A stretch of 27,156 bases of DNA from Microcaldota archaeon (GCA_027314465.1 DAHVAU010000053.1:1-27156), one strand, 5' to 3'. Shown: positions 14,700 to 22,370, counted from the stretch's first letter. A program made the numbers and translations. Notes: generated from the sequence alone by a model not told the origin.

Positions 14700-15700
14700 C
14701 AAAGCACCTTATCATCTTCCGTAATGCTCTGCATAAGGCTGCCCTTTAGCATCTGTATCGCAGCCGCAGGGTCAACTCCCTTGGGGCATGCCTTGGAGCA
14801 TGACCCTGAGAATTCGCAGCCCCACACACCTTCTGCCGAGTCTACATCAAAGAGCCTGCGCTTGCCCTTCTGGTCGCGCGAATCCTTGTGGTACCTGTAC
14901 ACCTGCGAGAGCGCCTGCGGCCCCACGAAATTAGGGTTTGAGTTGACCACCGGGCACGCATCGAGGCACAGCCCGCACATTAGGCAGTATGAATACGGAA
15001 GATACTTGTCAACCTCGTCCTTGGTCTGCGGGATAGCAGCCTTCACCTGGTACTTTTCTGCGGCTTTCTCCCTGTAGAGCGTGGGCTCTACCGACTTGTG
15101 CTTTGCGAAGAACTCTGTAAGATCCGGGGCTATGTCCTTTTTCAGCGGGTGGCCAAGCATCGGGGATACCTCTACAATGCCATTTCCGGCTTCGGCTACA
15201 TTCATCAGGTTTGTCTCGCACGCCAGCACCGGCTTGCCGTTGACCACCATGCTGCATGAGCCGCATATCCCCATCCTGCAGTTGTACCTCATGGAAAGAG
15301 TGTTGTCCTGGTAAGACTTTATGTCTATAAGCGCGCCAAGAACAGTCGTAAGCTTTGTAGCGTAATACCTGTACGATATCCTGTCGAACTCCCTGCTCTG
15401 GGCATTGAATCTCTTTATCGCAATAGTCACCGGCTCCCCCTTGGTGCTTCTGGGATGCGCGCTGCTGTGCTCCTCAATTCCCTTCACCATCCTGTTCCTG
15501 CTGCCAGGATATGCGCTGTGCAGGTATATCTCCTTGGCGCCTGTAACTGCAAATGCTCCAAGCGCCACAATCAGCAGCGCAGGCAGCAGGGTGTAGGCGT
15601 ACGGGCTGCTGAGGTACATGGCGAGCATTATCATAAACATCAGAAGAGGCACTCCTACCATGCTGCCATACATCGCTATCTCGTATCTTGAAGCCCTCAT
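14699..15700 (-). CDS. sdhB: SdhB/FrdB iron-sulfur subunit fused to a membrane hairpin
   Basis: A 333-residue protein in two parts. Residues about 10-31 and 35-54 are two hydrophobic helices joined by a short SSPYAY turn. From about residue 90 it is a complete iron-sulfur subunit: [2Fe-2S] ligands Cys141, 146, 149 and 161 (YNCRMGICGSCSM), then CLMCGLCLDACP (239-250), and WGCEFSGSCSKACPKG with Cys295, 301 and 305 for the [4Fe-4S] and [3Fe-4S] clusters. Typical SdhB is about 230-260 residues with no membrane helix. The ATG overlaps the anchor gene's stop as ATGA, which supports this start. Electrons pass between SdhA and quinone through these clusters. Confidence 0.88.
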   Translation of the reverse strand: MRASRYEIAMYGSMVGVPLLMFMIMLAMYLSSPYAYTLLPALLIVALGAFAVTGAKEIYLHSAYPGSRNRMVKGIEEHSSAHPRSTKGEPVTIAIKRFNAQSREFDRISYRYYATKLTTVLGALIDIKSYQDNTLSMRYNCRMGICGSCSMVVNGKPVLACETNLMNVAEAGNGIVEVSPMLGHPLKKDIAPDLTEFFAKHKSVEPTLYREKAAEKYQVKAAIPQTKDEVDKYLPYSYCLMCGLCLDACPVVNSNPNFVGPQALSQVYRYHKDSRDQKGKRRLFDVDSAEGVWGCEFSGSCSKACPKGVDPAAAIQMLKGSLMQSITEDDKVL

Positions 15701-16110
15701 GCCAACCACAGATATGCAAGTATGACAAAGCCGCAGGCCCACACTGCCATTGCGACGTACGGCACTGCGCTGTAGATCACAAACCACGGCTTTCTCCTGA
15801 CCCCGAACCTCATGAACGAAGCGTTGAGCCTGCCGAACACCACTCCCCCGCTGGCTATTATGGACGAGGCCTTGAACGTCTCGAAGAGCTGCGGGGTGAA
15901 CAGCACCCACATCACCAGCATGAGTATCTCGGTGTATATGGTGAACGGCGTATGCGCATATGCAACGCCAAGGGCTATGCTGGCAATGAGCAGCACTGCA
16001 ACGAATATCGCTGCCCTGTAGAACACCATGTGCAACAGCCCCTCCTTGTCAAAGCCGTAGAGCCTGAGTATGCTCGACTGCCTTCCGCGCACATCATAAG
16101 ATTCTGCCAT
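15697..16110 (-). CDS. Membrane anchor of succinate dehydrogenase/fumarate reductase
   Basis: A 137-residue protein with three hydrophobic helices (about 29-51, 56-76 and 108-134). It lies between sdhA and sdhB, so it is most likely the SdhC-type anchor. Sequence resemblance to known anchors is weak, as is usual for this family. His27 just before TM1 could be a haem ligand, but that is a guess. With the two helices on SdhB the complex would have five, as in five-helix FrdC-type anchors. Two ATGs are adjacent; GGTG sits 5 nt before the second (16110), which I use. Confidence 0.7.
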   Translation of the reverse strand: MAESYDVRGRQSSILRLYGFDKEGLLHMVFYRAAIFVAVLLIASIALGVAYAHTPFTIYTEILMLVMWVLFTPQLFETFKASSIIASGGVVFGRLNASFMRFGVRRKPWFVIYSAVPYVAMAVWACGFVILAYLWLA

Positions 16111-16119
16111 CATGCCACC

Positions 16120-17859
16120 TCAGTACTTTCTCTCCTCGGGCGCGAATCTGCCCATGGCCACAGGAACGTATGAAAGCGTGATTGTGCCTCTCTGCGATCT
16201 TGATGCGAGCGTGTGCTTAAGCCAGTTCTTGTCATCTCTCTTCGGATGCTCCCTGACCACATGCGCGCCCCTGCTCTCGGTTCTCTTCAGCGCGCAGCTG
16301 GTTGTAACCAGCGCAAGCTCCAGAAGATTCACTGTCTCGAAAGCATCGCGAAGGTTGGTGTTGTACGTGCTGCCCTTGTCCATGACGTGCATCCTTTCGG
16401 CCTTCTTGCGCAGCGCTATTAGCTCATGCTCAGCCTTTCTCATCCCTGCCACGGTCCTGAACACGTACATGTGCTCGCCCATGATCCTGTGCATCTCGTC
16501 GCGCACCTCGTAGGGGCTTATGTTGCCCTTGCCGTCTACAAAGCTGCTTATCCTTGCCTCTTCATCCTCGGCTCCGCTCTCAAAGCCCTCATGCCTGCTG
16601 CCTGCGCTTGCCACGAATGCAGCGGCCTGTGCGCCGGTTATTCTGCCCCATACCGAGCACTGGCTCAGTGAGTTGCTGCCAAGCCTGTTCGCCCCGTGCA
16701 CGCTCACGCATGAGCATTCGCCTGCCGCCCACAGCCTTCCAAAATGCTTTCCAGACGCAGTCATTACCCTCCCGTTTATGTCGGTGTGTACGCCTCCCAT
16801 TGTGAAATGCGCCGCGGGCCTGATGGGTATCGGCTCCTCGCTGGGGTCGAGGTTGAGGGTCTTAATCGTTATCTCCTTTATCATCGGCAGCCTCTCGTCT
16901 ATCCTGTCCCTGTCAAGATGCCTTAAGTCAAGGTGCACGTACCCCATCCCTGATTCAGGGTCCCTGAACCCCCTGCCTGCCTCTATCTCAGTTATTATCG
17001 CCCTTGAGACTATGTCCCTTGGCGCCAGCTCCATCTTGCTCTTCGCATAGTCCTGCATGAAGCGCTTTCCGCGCGCATTTGTCAGGTATCCTCCCTCTCC
17101 CCTGGCCGCTTCTGTAATTAGTATCCCGCTGGGCACAAGGGCGGTAGGATGGAACTGCACGAACTCCATGTCCTTGAGCGCAGCTCCTGCCCTAACAGCC
17201 ATCGCAGTCCCGTCGCCGGTGTTTGAGTATGAATTTGTAGTGAGCGCGTATATCCTTGAGAATCCTCCTGTGGCAAGTATTACGGCCTTTGCCCTGAAGG
17301 CCTTGATCTCACCGTTTGCCATGTCGAACGTTACAAAGCCGTGCGCCCCATCCTTTGCCGTGATTATCGAGGTGGCGAAGTGCTCGTGGAATACGTCGAT
17401 GTTGCCATGGCCCAGCAGCTCGTCGTATAGCGCCCTCATCATGAAGAATCCCGTCTTGTCTGCAGCGAATGCTGTCCTCGGTACGCTCATGCCTCCGAAC
17501 GGCCTTTGGGATATCATGCCCTTCTCGCGCCTGTTCCACGGCACGCCTATGTTGTTGAAGAAGCGTATCTCCTTTGGGGCTCCCTTGACAAGTACGTCAA
17601 CAGCATCCTGGTCTGCAAGATAATCGGATCCCTTGACAGTGTCATATGCATGCAGCTTCTCGCTGTCCTTGTTTACGTCAGGATAAAGAACGCCGGAGAT
17701 CCCTCCCTCCGCGGCCACGGAATGGCTGCGCATGACGTGCAGCTTGGATACGAGCGCAATGCTCAACTGCCCTTTTGACTCGTTGCTTGCGTGTATGGCC
17801 GCCGAAAGCCCGCCGATGCCGCTGCCAAGCACTGCGATGTCATAGTCGAGTATCTCCAT
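16120..17859 (-). CDS. sdhA: Succinate dehydrogenase/fumarate reductase flavoprotein subunit
   Basis: A 579-residue FAD subunit that interconverts succinate and fumarate. It shows the dinucleotide fold GSGIGGLSAA (12-21), SHSVAAEGG (45-53) with His46 as the expected covalent FAD attachment site, and GFSRIYALTTNSYSNTGDGT. Substrate-site motifs are FVQFHPTAL, TEAARGEGGYL and AAHFTMGGV; SNSLSQCSVWGR precedes the helical domain. Length is standard. It starts an operon continuing with the anchor, sdhB and aspA, all with overlaps or spacers under 10 nt. Direction (oxidation or reduction) cannot be read from sequence. Confidence 0.95.
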   Translation of the reverse strand: MEILDYDIAVLGSGIGGLSAAIHASNESKGQLSIALVSKLHVMRSHSVAAEGGISGVLYPDVNKDSEKLHAYDTVKGSDYLADQDAVDVLVKGAPKEIRFFNNIGVPWNRREKGMISQRPFGGMSVPRTAFAADKTGFFMMRALYDELLGHGNIDVFHEHFATSIITAKDGAHGFVTFDMANGEIKAFRAKAVILATGGFSRIYALTTNSYSNTGDGTAMAVRAGAALKDMEFVQFHPTALVPSGILITEAARGEGGYLTNARGKRFMQDYAKSKMELAPRDIVSRAIITEIEAGRGFRDPESGMGYVHLDLRHLDRDRIDERLPMIKEITIKTLNLDPSEEPIPIRPAAHFTMGGVHTDINGRVMTASGKHFGRLWAAGECSCVSVHGANRLGSNSLSQCSVWGRITGAQAAAFVASAGSRHEGFESGAEDEEARISSFVDGKGNISPYEVRDEMHRIMGEHMYVFRTVAGMRKAEHELIALRKKAERMHVMDKGSTYNTNLRDAFETVNLLELALVTTSCALKRTESRGAHVVREHPKRDDKNWLKHTLASRSQRGTITLSYVPVAMGRFAPEERKY

Positions 17860-17883
17860 TGATTAGACTGCTAATAGTTTAAG

Positions 17884-17890
17884 TATATAA
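17884..17890 (-). promoter_or_regulatory. TATA box for the sdhA-sdhB-aspA operon
   Basis: TTATATA on the minus strand is centred 28 nt before the sdhA ATG and predicts a leaderless or near-leaderless mRNA. Confidence 0.6.
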
Positions 17891-17941
17891 AGAGTAGCGC
17901 ACACGGCGCATATAGCGCTGTAAATGCCCTACGCCCAAGGC

Positions 17942-18625
17942 TCACTTCACTACGCTGCCCTTGTGCTTCTTGCCCTCAAGAGCCAGCCTGAACTCGTTTA
18001 TGTCGTCGTTAACAAACCGTATCTCGATGCCAGCCCTCTTGGAGAGCTTGCTTGCCACAAGATCGAATATGAACGACGCATCGGCCTCACGGGTGTCGTA
18101 TTTTGACGCTATGTCTACCATGGTGTTGTGGTCCAGGGAGCCAAGCCTCTTTGCCCCCCTCATGGAGGGCGGCCTGTCATAGACATAAGAGCCGTTCCCT
18201 ATGTTTATCATCACTCTGCTGTTAACTACCTCAGAGGCAAGCACTGCCACTGCATCGGTAGTCATGCCAGGGAGCAGCCCGCCCATGACAACGACCTCAT
18301 TGCCCCTTGTCGCGGCCCTCAGCTCCTCAAGGCTTGTGGCAACGTTGGGATAGATCTCAAGGTCTGAGAATATGTCCTTGACTATCAGCGCGTTTATCCT
18401 GGTTATCGCAATGGCAATCTCGTCCAGGACCTCGTTATTCCTTATTATCTGCCGCGCAGGCTGCGTGTAGAGCCTGCTTGCATACCCTCCCCCAACAACT
18501 ATTATGAACTTATACTTCGTTGTGTTCTGCTTTATGACGTCAAGAAGCTTCTTTATGTAGTTCACGTTCACGCCGTTCTTCTTGAACACAACATGTCCGC
18601 CCAGAGATATGCATATAGTTTCCAT
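17942..18625 (-). CDS. pyrH: Uridylate kinase (archaeal UMP kinase)
   Basis: A 227-residue amino-acid-kinase fold protein that phosphorylates UMP to UDP. Visible motifs are ICISLGGHVVF (4-14), FIIVVGGGYASRLY (40-53, phosphate loop), NNEVLDEIAIAITRINA (63-79, typical of archaeal PyrH), VVMGGLLPGMTTDAVAVLAS (112-131) and the MINIGNGSYVYD segment. An ATG at 18646 is in frame, but GGTG lies 5 nt before ATG 18625 and the core begins right after it. It is 10 nt downstream of argF. Both enzymes handle pyrimidine/arginine-related metabolites, but there is no wider pathway cluster here. Confidence 0.88.
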   Translation of the reverse strand: METICISLGGHVVFKKNGVNVNYIKKLLDVIKQNTTKYKFIIVVGGGYASRLYTQPARQIIRNNEVLDEIAIAITRINALIVKDIFSDLEIYPNVATSLEELRAATRGNEVVVMGGLLPGMTTDAVAVLASEVVNSRVMINIGNGSYVYDRPPSMRGAKRLGSLDHNTMVDIASKYDTREADASFIFDLVASKLSKRAGIEIRFVNDDINEFRLALEGKKHKGSVVK

Positions 18626-18635
18626 CAAGGCACCA

Positions 18636-19526
18636 TTAGTCTGCATTGTTCAACAAATAAAAGAGTATCGCCCGCTCAACGGGCATCTTGTTAGCAGCCT
18701 GCTTCCACGCAAGGCTCGCCTTCCCGTCGAGAACTTCCGAGGTTATCTCCTCGCCCCTGTGTGCGGGCAGGCAGTGCATCGCCACCGCTCCGTCCCTGGC
18801 ATACCTCATCGCCTTGGCGTTGATCTGGTACTTTGCGAACAGCTTTCTCCTCCTGGCCGCATCGGCCTCCTGTCCCATGCTCACGTACGTGTCCGTGTAT
18901 ACCACGTGGCAGCCCTCAAGCCCGTCCTGCATGCTGTTTGATATCTCAACCAGCGAGCACTCGCTGGCGCCGTCAACGTACGCCTTGCTTGGCTCGCATG
19001 CGTCTGGGCCCACAAGCGATATCTCCGCGCCCATCTTTGCGGCGGTGACCATAAGCGAGTTTGCAGTGTTTGCGGCTATGTCCCCTACAAAGGCTATGCG
19101 CAGCCCTGAAATCCTTCCAAAGTGCTTCTTGATCGTGTAGACGTCGCTAAGGGCCTGGCACGGGTGCTCAAGGTCTGTAAGCGCGTTTATTACCGGCACG
19201 TCTGCGGCATCCGCAAGCGCCACTATGTCCTGGTGCCTGTTCATCCTGGCTGAGATTATGTCCACATAAGAGCTAAGCACGCGCGCCGTATCTCCGATGC
19301 TCTCGCCGCGCGACATCTGCGAGGTGCGCGAGTCTATGTACACCGCGCTTCCGCCAAGGCCGTGGACGGCGGATTCAAACGATACTCTTGTCCTTGTAGA
19401 TGATTTCTCGAAAAGAAGCGCAAGAAGAGGGCCGCTGCGCGAATGCGCGGGCATATGCCGGTCAGCGAGCTCAAATATTCTGCCGATCTCTTTTTTTGAC
19501 AGGTCAAGCGAGCTGAGCAGATCCAA
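18636..19526 (-). CDS. argF: Ornithine carbamoyltransferase
   Basis: A 296-residue transcarbamoylase that joins ornithine and carbamoyl phosphate to citrulline. It has the carbamoyl-phosphate site STRTR (43-47), HPCQ (121-124), the ornithine-side loop DTYVSMGQE (212-220) and HCLPAHRGEEI (251-261), which distinguishes it from aspartate transcarbamoylase. The only sensible start is TTG 19526, because the N-terminus LLSSLDLSKKEI aligns with the usual first helix. GGTA lies a few nt upstream. No other arginine gene is present, so it may serve carbamoyl-phosphate/arginine-deiminase metabolism rather than full biosynthesis. Confidence 0.9.
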   Translation of the reverse strand: MDLLSSLDLSKKEIGRIFELADRHMPAHSRSGPLLALLFEKSSTRTRVSFESAVHGLGGSAVYIDSRTSQMSRGESIGDTARVLSSYVDIISARMNRHQDIVALADAADVPVINALTDLEHPCQALSDVYTIKKHFGRISGLRIAFVGDIAANTANSLMVTAAKMGAEISLVGPDACEPSKAYVDGASECSLVEISNSMQDGLEGCHVVYTDTYVSMGQEADAARRRKLFAKYQINAKAMRYARDGAVAMHCLPAHRGEEITSEVLDGKASLAWKQAANKMPVERAILFYLLNNAD

Positions 19527-19531
19527 GCAAA

Positions 19532-19906
19532 CTACCCAAAGATCATTCCAAGCCCGGACTCGCTCTCTGATCTCTCCTTCTCTATCTCTCCAACTATCTT
19601 CTTCTCCAGCTCCTCGTCAGCCCTCGCCAGGTTCGGGTACAGCCTCTTGAGCTTGGTCTCGGCCTTGCCAAGAAACTCATCCACAGCGCTGATGGCCAGA
19701 TAGCACTTCTCCCTGTCAAGGTTCATAGTTATGCCGTCCTTGAGCCAGTAGTCCTGCCTTGCGAATATTATGTTTGCCTCCTCATCCGTCTTCATCCTGG
19801 CGAGCTCGTCCTCAGTCTTGCTCTTGTCAAGGTACGGATCGTACTCAAGGGTCTTCTTGAGCGCGTCCATCTCCTTTCTGTCCAATATGTAGGCTCTTGT
19901 AGGAAT
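19532..19906 (-). CDS. Hypothetical protein, possible ATT start codon
   Basis: A 124-residue acidic, mostly helical protein (EMDALKKTLEYDPYLDKSK, IFARQDYWLKDGITMNLDRE, ARADEELEKKIVGEIEKERS) that I do not recognise. The only ATG in the early frame is internal (19870), and a TTG at 19885 lacks a ribosome site. The coding-like sequence continues upstream to ATT at 19904-19906 (PTRAYILDRKE follows), and GGTG lies exactly 5 nt before that ATT, the spacing seen at the other starts here. TAA of rps8e is 10 nt upstream. The start is inference; TTG 19885 (117 residues) is the conservative choice. Confidence 0.6.
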   Translation of the reverse strand: MPTRAYILDRKEMDALKKTLEYDPYLDKSKTEDELARMKTDEEANIIFARQDYWLKDGITMNLDREKCYLAISAVDEFLGKAETKLKRLYPNLARADEELEKKIVGEIEKERSESESGLGMIFG

Positions 19907-19916
19907 CGCAGCACCC

Positions 19917-20309
19917 TTACAGCTTTACGGCGTTTATGAAGCCCTCCCTTCCTGGCCTGTTTGTCACAATTGCCTTGCCTTCCTCAGTGTCTATCACGGT
20001 GCCCTTGGTTATAAGGTTGAGACGGGCGAAGTTCCTGTTGTCCTTTGACTCCATTATCGCCTTTATCCTGACCTTCTTGTAGGCCTTGCCAACAAGCAGG
20101 TTTGCGTATCCTGCGTACTGCATCCTGTCCTTGACTCTGCCTCCGCGTGCGCGCACCCTCTTGGACCCATTCTCGGCTGCGAGCCTTGTCGAGGCGAAGT
20201 AGCCTCCCATCTCGTACCTCTTCTTGTCCCTGTTCTTGAGCTTAATCTTGCCGTTGCCCTTGAGCTTCCTGCCCGACTTGCCGTGGAATTGAGATCCGAA
20301 CTGGCTCAT
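19917..20309 (-). CDS. rps8e: 30S ribosomal protein S8e
   Basis: A 130-residue S8e. Typical parts are HGKSGRKLKGNGKIKLKNRD near the start, KKRYEMGGYFASTRL, VRARGGRVKDRMQYAGYANL, KVRIKAIMESKDNRNFARLN, ITKGTVIDTEEGKAIVTNRP and the ending GREGFINAVKL. The length fits archaeal S8e. The open frame extends upstream, but ATG 20309 has GTGAT 3 nt before it and a TATA box 38 nt away. It heads the operon with the unknown gene, argF and pyrH. Confidence 0.93.
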   Translation of the reverse strand: MSQFGSQFHGKSGRKLKGNGKIKLKNRDKKRYEMGGYFASTRLAAENGSKRVRARGGRVKDRMQYAGYANLLVGKAYKKVRIKAIMESKDNRNFARLNLITKGTVIDTEEGKAIVTNRPGREGFINAVKL

Positions 20310-20343
20310 ATTATCACTAACACTCGTATTATAGTCAGCTAAT

Positions 20344-20351
20344 AATATAAA
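20344..20351 (-). promoter_or_regulatory. TATA box for the rps8e operon
   Basis: TTTATATT on the minus strand is centred 38 nt before the rps8e ATG, giving a leader of about 10 nt that still holds GTGAT. It lies 10 nt from the divergent box for the Cgi121-like gene. Confidence 0.55.
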
Positions 20352-20360
20352 CATTAAGGG

Positions 20361-20366
20361 TTTTAA
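20361..20366 (+). promoter_or_regulatory. TATA box for the Cgi121-like gene
   Basis: TTTTAA in TTTTAAGCG begins 29 nt before the ATG at 20390 and predicts a leaderless mRNA. It is identical to the box at 10970. Confidence 0.55.
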
Positions 20367-20389
20367 GCGTTTGGTTTTGATAGTCAAGC

Positions 20390-20848
20390 ATGAAAAAGAA
20401 AGAAAACGCATGGCTAGCCGACCTGGGCAAAGGGCTTGTCGCGCTCAGGGTCACATCGCCTAGCGGGGCCGATGCGCCGATCGCTGCCGCCATGCACCTA
20501 TCCAAAGGCAAGGGGTTCGTGCTGGTGCTCAGGGATAGCGTGGAGATTGAGCGAAGGCTGCTCCCTGCATACGTAAGCGCAGCCATGCGCTTTGGCGAAG
20601 GCTCCATGCACTCAAAGTCCCTGGCGCTGGAGATAATGCTCTTCTTAGCCGGGACGACGAACATTGGTGGTGCAGTAGCAAGGGTAAGGGCATCTGGAGA
20701 TAGGTTCATAGTCTTCGCATCGTACAGCAAGCTGTGCGGCGCACTGATATCCCAGTGCAGGCTCAGGGTCATTGGGAAGTGCAATCTGGAGCTTGATCCA
20801 TATGTAAGCAGCGCAGTGGCGCTCACGGCCATTAACGAGGACAAGTAG
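20390..20848 (+). CDS. KEOPS subunit Cgi121-like protein
   Basis: A 152-residue protein with the layout of Cgi121/TPRKB, the KEOPS subunit that brings tRNA to the complex making t6A. The best evidence is the central helix pair SKSLALEIMLFLAGTTNIGG (75-94), close to the family's long helix with LAG-x-R-x-I, followed by AVARVRASGDRFIVFAS. The N-terminal part has the expected alternation of strand and helix. The usual Arg after LAG-T is replaced. No other KEOPS gene (Kae1, Bud32, Pcc1) is nearby; the kinase at 21559 is RIO1. A divergent family member is likely but not certain. Confidence 0.6.
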   Translation: MKKKENAWLADLGKGLVALRVTSPSGADAPIAAAMHLSKGKGFVLVLRDSVEIERRLLPAYVSAAMRFGEGSMHSKSLALEIMLFLAGTTNIGGAVARVRASGDRFIVFASYSKLCGALISQCRLRVIGKCNLELDPYVSSAVALTAINEDK

Positions 20849-20851
20849 GTA

Positions 20852-21499
20852 TCACTGCACGTCCTGGAACTCGGCGTTGAGTATCTCGTATATGCGCTGC
20901 GCCTTCTTCTTGCCTATCTTCTCGACCTTCATAAGCTCTTTGGGATCTGCTATTGCAACGTTCTTCACGGTCTTGAAATGGGACAGTAGCCTGTGCGCAA
21001 GCGCAGGCCCTATGCCTGGCACTGAACCCAGTATCAGCGCCTGCCACTGGTATGTGGTGTATGCCTTTTTCAGCCCTACAAGCCTGGGCTCCCTTTTTTC
21101 GTCCTGCTGCTCCCTCTCCGCGAACTTGGACAGAATCGCCGCACTGTGGCTGGCGTCGCGGGAATGAAGCACCTGCACGCTGTATTCGGTGTAGAGCCTG
21201 AGTATGGCCCCTATTATGGCGTTGTCGCTTAGCCTGTGCTCCGCCTGGTCCCCCTCTATCAGAAGGATCGGCTTATCGAAGCTCTGATGCAGCCTGCCCA
21301 GCTGCTCGAACAGCCTGTTGTTCATTATCGAGCTCTCGAAATCCCCTACTGTCTTCCTCTCGACGCATATCCTGTCAGAGATTATGTAGTCTCCAACCGG
21401 CAGCTGCGCGAAGTCTATCACAACCCCCGAATCCGAGAGCGCCTCTATAAGCTCCAGGTTCCTCTCACGGTTGTCGACTATTATCCTAAGGGGCTGCAT
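20852..21499 (-). CDS. XPF/ERCC4-type structure-specific nuclease
   Basis: A 215-residue nuclease without a helicase domain, the short XPF form found in several archaeal groups. The ERCC4 catalytic site is complete: DNRER (9-13), GDY (36-38) and VERKTVGD with ERKxxxD at 48-53. Residues about 158-213 form a helix-hairpin-helix pair (ILGSVPGIGPALAHRLL, LMKVEKIGKKKAQRI). Such enzymes work as dimers on flaps, forks and branched DNA; in crenarchaea they need PCNA. The C-terminus lacks an obvious PIP box. The frame opens further upstream, but ATG 21499 lies 25 nt from a TATA box and starts right before the first strand. Confidence 0.9.
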   Translation of the reverse strand: MQPLRIIVDNRERNLELIEALSDSGVVIDFAQLPVGDYIISDRICVERKTVGDFESSIMNNRLFEQLGRLHQSFDKPILLIEGDQAEHRLSDNAIIGAILRLYTEYSVQVLHSRDASHSAAILSKFAEREQQDEKREPRLVGLKKAYTTYQWQALILGSVPGIGPALAHRLLSHFKTVKNVAIADPKELMKVEKIGKKKAQRIYEILNAEFQDVQ

Positions 21500-21520
21500 G
21501 ATATCCCCTTCCAGTTTAGC

Positions 21521-21528
21521 TATATTAA
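21521..21528. promoter_or_regulatory. Shared TATA-like element between XPF nuclease and RIO1
   Basis: TATATTAA here is centred 25 nt before the nuclease ATG (minus) and about 34 nt before the RIO1 ATG (plus). With only 59 nt between the two starts, one element may serve both directions. Confidence 0.5.
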
Positions 21529-21558
21529 TGTGCTCGTGCAATAATTCCACTGATAACG

Positions 21559-22344
21559 ATGGCAAGAAGGCTAGGGAAGAGGAAGCGCCCGGACCGCGGC
21601 ACGCACATGATAAAAGAGCAGCTCAAGATCGAGGAGGGCATATTCGAGAACAGGACCATGATGTGCCTGTGGCGCATGTTCAACCACGGCATAATAACGA
21701 AGATGGACTTCGTGCTTAAGACCGGCAAGGAGGCCGATGTGTACATAGCAGACGCAGGGCCGCAGGCGCAGGGCGCGGAGTACGTCATACTGAAGATATT
21801 TCGCATAGAGACATCGAGCTTTCCCAAGCGCATGGACTACATGATAGGAGACCCGCGCTTTGAGGGGGTCAGGAACAACATATTTGCCATAGTGAACACG
21901 TGGTGCAGGAAGGAGTACGGCAACCTCATGGCAGCAGAGATCGCCGGTGTGCACGCTCCAAGGCCGTATTACTTCAGGGGCAACGTGCTTGCAATAGAGT
22001 TCATAGGCGAGGATGACATCCCTGCAAGAACGCTCAAGGAGAGCCAGATTGAGAATCCCGCTGCAGTGCTCGACATGATCCTGGAGGACATGAAGAAGCT
22101 CTACGGCGCGCAGCTTGTGCATGGCGATGTAAGCGAGTACAACATACTCATGAAGGCAGATGTCCCCTACATGATAGATTTCGGCCAGGCAGTCCTGCTC
22201 ACCCATCCAAAGTCAGGCGAGTTCCTGGAGCGCGACATACGCAACATACTCGGCTACTTCTCGAGGAGATACAAGCTAGAGCGCGATGCCGACAGAACGC
22301 TTGAGTACGTGACTGGAAAGCAGGCAGCGCCTGCGCCAAGCTAG
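21559..22344 (+). CDS. rio1: RIO1-type serine protein kinase
   Basis: A 261-residue atypical kinase/ATPase that acts in late small-subunit maturation. Visible are the nucleotide loop KTGKEADVY (54-62), Lys79 in ILKIF, the RIO1 flexible-loop region GDPRFEGVRNNIFAIVNTWC, LVHGDVSEYNIL (187-197) with catalytic Asp190 and Asn195, and MIDFGQAV (205-212) with metal-binding Asp207. The VSEYN and DFGQAV motifs separate it from Bud32. It ends convergently with the aIF1A gene. Confidence 0.92.
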   Translation: MARRLGKRKRPDRGTHMIKEQLKIEEGIFENRTMMCLWRMFNHGIITKMDFVLKTGKEADVYIADAGPQAQGAEYVILKIFRIETSSFPKRMDYMIGDPRFEGVRNNIFAIVNTWCRKEYGNLMAAEIAGVHAPRPYYFRGNVLAIEFIGEDDIPARTLKESQIENPAAVLDMILEDMKKLYGAQLVHGDVSEYNILMKADVPYMIDFGQAVLLTHPKSGEFLERDIRNILGYFSRRYKLERDADRTLEYVTGKQAAPAPS

Positions 22345-22370
22345 CAGTCTTAATGCCTGCTGTATAACAA

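Noticed and set aside
18636..19526. Aspartate carbamoyltransferase, given the adjacent pyrH
   Set aside because: HCLPAHRG and DTYVSMGQE are ornithine transcarbamoylase motifs; the aspartate-binding motifs of PyrB are missing.
21559..22344. Bud32 kinase, which would pair with the Cgi121-like gene
   Set aside because: The motifs KTGKEADVY, HGDVSEYNIL and DFGQAV are RIO1 type, and the protein is longer than Bud32.
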